Positions 60,532-64,000 of a DNA stretch of 64,000 nt are shown here, one piece after another. Made by a program: the position numbers and the translations under genes. The stretch is from Megaleporinus macrocephalus. Its lineage: Eukaryota > Chordata > Actinopteri > Characiformes > Anostomidae. Location: positions 62,001-126,000 of the forward strand of contig JAJQXZ010000037.1 of assembly GCA_021613375.1 (NCBI GenBank), read 5' to 3'. How positions within the stretch are numbered: position 1 is the stretch's first letter; the number at the start of each line of letters is the position of its first letter. The notes beneath the pieces are model-generated. The model did no database searches, had not been told where the DNA came from, and saw only the letters and a program-made list of their open reading frames with translations.

Positions 60532-62207
60532 CTTACAGCCTAATAAACACAACTACACACACACACACACACACACACAATTTACAGCCTAATAAACACA
60601 ACTACACACACACACACACAACTTACAGCCTAATAAACACAACTACACACACAACTTACAGCCTAATAAACACAACTACACACACAACTTACAGCCTAAT
60701 AAACACAACTACACACACAACTTACAGCCTAATAAACACAACTACACACACACACACACACAACTTACAGCCTAATAAACACAACTACACACACACACAC
60801 ACAACTTACAGCCTAATAAACACAACTACACACACAACTTACAGCCTAATAAACACAACTACACACACACACACACACACACACAACTTACAGCCTAATA
60901 AACACAACTACCACACACACACACACAACTTACAGCCTAATAAACACAACTACACACACACACACACACACACACAACCTACAGCCTAATAAACACACAC
61001 ACAACACACACACAACTTACAGCCTAATAAACACAACTACACACACACAACTACAGCACAACTTACACCTAATAAACACACACACACACACAACTTCAGC
61101 CTAATAAACACAACTACACACACACACACATTACAGCCTAATAAACACAACTACACACACACAACTTACAGCCTAATAAACACAACTACACACACACACA
61201 CACACAACTTACAGCCTAATAAAAACAACTACACACACACAACTTACAGCCTAATAAACACAACTACACACACACAACTTACAGCCTAATAAAAACAACT
61301 ACACACACACAACTTACAGCCTAATAAACACAACTACACACACACAACTTACAACCTAATAAACACAACTACACACACACACAACTTACAGCCTAATAAA
61401 CACAACTACACACACACACACACAACTTACAACCTAATAAACACAACTACACACACACACACAACTTACGGCCTAACAAACACAACTACACACACACACA
61501 CACACACAACTTACAGCCTAATAAACACAACTACACACACACACACACACACACAACTTACAGCCTAATAAACACAACTAAACACACAACTTACAGCCTA
61601 ATAAACACAACTACACACACACACACACACACACACAACTTACAGCGTAATAAACACAACTACACACACAACTTACAGCCTAATGAACACAACTACACAC
61701 ACAACTTACAGCCTAATAAACACAACTACACACACACAACTTACAACCTAATAAACACAACTACACACACACACACAACTTACAGCCTAATAAACACAAC
61801 TACACACACACACACAACTTACAACCTAATAAACACAACTACACACACACACACAACTTACAGCCTAATAAACACAACACACACACACACACACACAACA
61901 CAACTACACCTAATAAACACAACTACACACACACACACAACTTACAGCCTAATAAACACAACTACACACACACACACACACAACTTACAGCGTAATAAAC
62001 ACAACTACACACACACAACTTACAGCCTAATAAACACAACTACACACACACACACACAACTTACAGCGTAATAAACACAACTACACACACACAACTTACA
62101 GCCTAATAAACACAACTACACACACACACACACACACACAGCTTACAGCCTAATAAACACAACTACACACACACACACACACACAACTTACAGCCTAATA
62201 AACACAA

Positions 62208-62238
<31 letters not shown>

Positions 62239-64000
62239 ACTTACAGCCTAATAAACACAACTACACACACAACTTACAGCCTAATAAACACAACTACACA
62301 CACACACACACAACTTACAGCCTAATAAACACACTACACACACACACAACTTACAGCCTAATAAACACAACTACACACACACACACACAACTTACAGCCT
62401 ACTAAAACACAACTACACACACAACTTACAGCCTAATAAACACAACTACACACACAATTTACAGCCTAATAAACACAACTACACACACACACACACAACT
62501 TACAGCCTAATAAACACAACTACACACACACAACTTACAGCCTAATGAACACAACTACACACACACACACACACACACACAACTTACAGCCTAATAAACA
62601 CAACTACACACACACACACACAACTTACAGCCTAATAAACACAACTACACACACACACACACACACACACACAACCTACAGCCTAATAAACACAACTACA
62701 CACACACAACTTAACAGCCTAATAAACACAACTAACACACACACACACACAACTTACAGCCTAATAAACACAACTACAACACAACCTACAGCCTAATAAA
62801 CACAACTAACACACACACACACACAACTTTACAGCCTAATAAACACAACTACACACACACAACTTACAGCCTAATAAACACATCTATCACACACAACACA
62901 CCCACAACTTACAGCCTAATAAAAACAACTACACTACACACATACTTTACAGCCTAATAAACACAACTACACACACCCACAACCTTACAGCCTATAAACA
63001 CAACTACACAACACACAACTTTACAGCCTAATAAACACAACTACACACACACAACTTACAGCCTAATAAACAGCAACTACACACACCACACATCTACTTA
63101 CAGCCTAATAAACACAACTACACACCACACACACACAACTTACAGCCCTAAAAAAACACAACTACACTCACACAACTTACAGCCTAATCAACACAACTAC
63201 ACACACACACACACACAACTTTACAGCCTAATAAACACAACTACACACACACAACACACACAACTTACAGCCTAATAAACACAACTAACACACAACTTAC
63301 AGCCTAATAAACACAACTACACACACACACACACACACACACAACTTACAGCGTAATAAACACAACTACACACACAACTTACAGCCTAATGAACACAACT
63401 ACACACACAACTTACAGCCTAATAAACACAACTACACACACACAACTTACAACCTAATAAACACAACTACACACACACACACAACTTACAGCCTAATAAA
63501 CACAACTACACACACACACAACTTACAACCTAATAAACACAACTACACACACACACACAACTACAGCCTAATAAACACAACTACACACACACACACACAC
63601 AACTTACAGCCTAATAAACACAACTACACACACACACACACAACTTACAACCTAATAAACACAACTACACACACACACACACAACTTACAGCCTAATAAA
63701 CACAACTACACACACACACACACAATTTACAGCCTAATAAACACAACTACACACACAACTTACAGCCTAATGAACACAACTACACACCACACACACACCA
63801 ATTACAGCCTAATAAACACAACACACACACACACACAACTTACAGCCTAATAAACACAACTACACACACAACTTACAGCCTAATAAACACAACTACACAC
63901 ACACACACACACACACAACTTACAGCCTAATAAACACAACTACACACACACACACACACACAACTTACAGCGTAATAAACACAACTACACACACACAACT
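55703..64000. repeat. CA-containing minisatellite array, over 8.3 kb, runs off window
   Basis: The unit is ACTTACAGCCTAATAAACAC then AACTAC and a variable (AC)n of about 4 to 22 units, so unit length varies from about 34 to 70 bp, roughly 190-200 units. Common variants are AACCTAATAAAC, AGCGTAATAAAC and TAATGAAC. Almost every unit contains AATAAA on the plus strand and GTAAGT on the minus strand. The part beyond about 60.9 kb has many irregular indels. The array starts at the putative exon end and continues past 64000. Confidence 0.98.

Noticed and set aside
62545..62796. ORF with THTHTH and NTTTHT repeats
   Set aside because: Translation of the CA minisatellite.

Overview
This is vertebrate nuclear DNA, almost certainly from a teleost fish and probably an ostariophysan (characiform, catfish or relative). 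The reasons are split genes with short GT-AG introns, fish-type LINEs (a CR1/L2/Rex1-type element and an L1/Tx1-type element), a multicopy fish transposase-like family, and the terminal sequence of a DNA transposon that I recall as abundant in ostariophysan genomes. No confidently named host gene is present. No tRNA, rRNA or CRISPR was recognised.

Layout. 0-5.5 kb: AT-rich sequence with a decayed transposase-like gene on the minus strand (1.1-1.9 kb), a solo-LTR-like element (3055-3485) and a CpG-bearing stretch. 5.6-10.2 kb: a 4.6 kb DNA transposon with 16-bp inverted ends starting CACTG, carrying a broken zinc-finger plus transposase-like gene. 10.2-11.7 kb: a zinc-finger gene whose broken paralogue lies at 22.85-24.05 kb. 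That second copy also shows the transposon's approximate empty site. 11.76-12.47 kb: candidate plus-strand exons. 13.5-17.2 kb: a four-exon minus-strand gene of about 960 codons of unknown family, with one stop and two single-base frameshifts. 17.3-18.3 kb: a minisatellite with an embedded ATT microsatellite. 20.5-22.4 kb: an intact two-exon minus-strand gene (329 residues, coiled coil, proline/serine-rich middle, basic tail). 25.7-29.0 kb: a LINE with an uninterrupted 992-residue endonuclease/reverse-transcriptase ORF. 29.7-30.7 kb: a 3' fragment of another LINE. 31.1-32.3 kb: small candidate exons and a CpG-rich candidate promoter.

The second half is dominated by tandem DNA. A 50-bp satellite of about 330 copies runs from 33.3 to 49.9 kb and has nested higher-order structure. 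Its unit closely resembles the terminal repeat of the ostariophysan transposon mentioned above, and a piece of what looks like that transposon's interior lies just beyond. An L1-type LINE (49.95-54.71 kb) with a 6-bp target-site duplication sits between the two. An 18-bp minisatellite follows (54.88-55.34 kb), then a CpG-rich promoter-like region and a short candidate first coding exon (55606-55702). From that exon's end a CA-rich minisatellite runs at least 8.3 kb to the window edge, and nearly every unit carries a polyadenylation hexamer.

Most coding content is transposon-derived. The 13.5-17.2 kb and 20.5-22.4 kb gene pair is the best candidate for something undescribed. Several frame breaks are single-base losses in homopolymers, so consensus error should be excluded before calling those genes dead.
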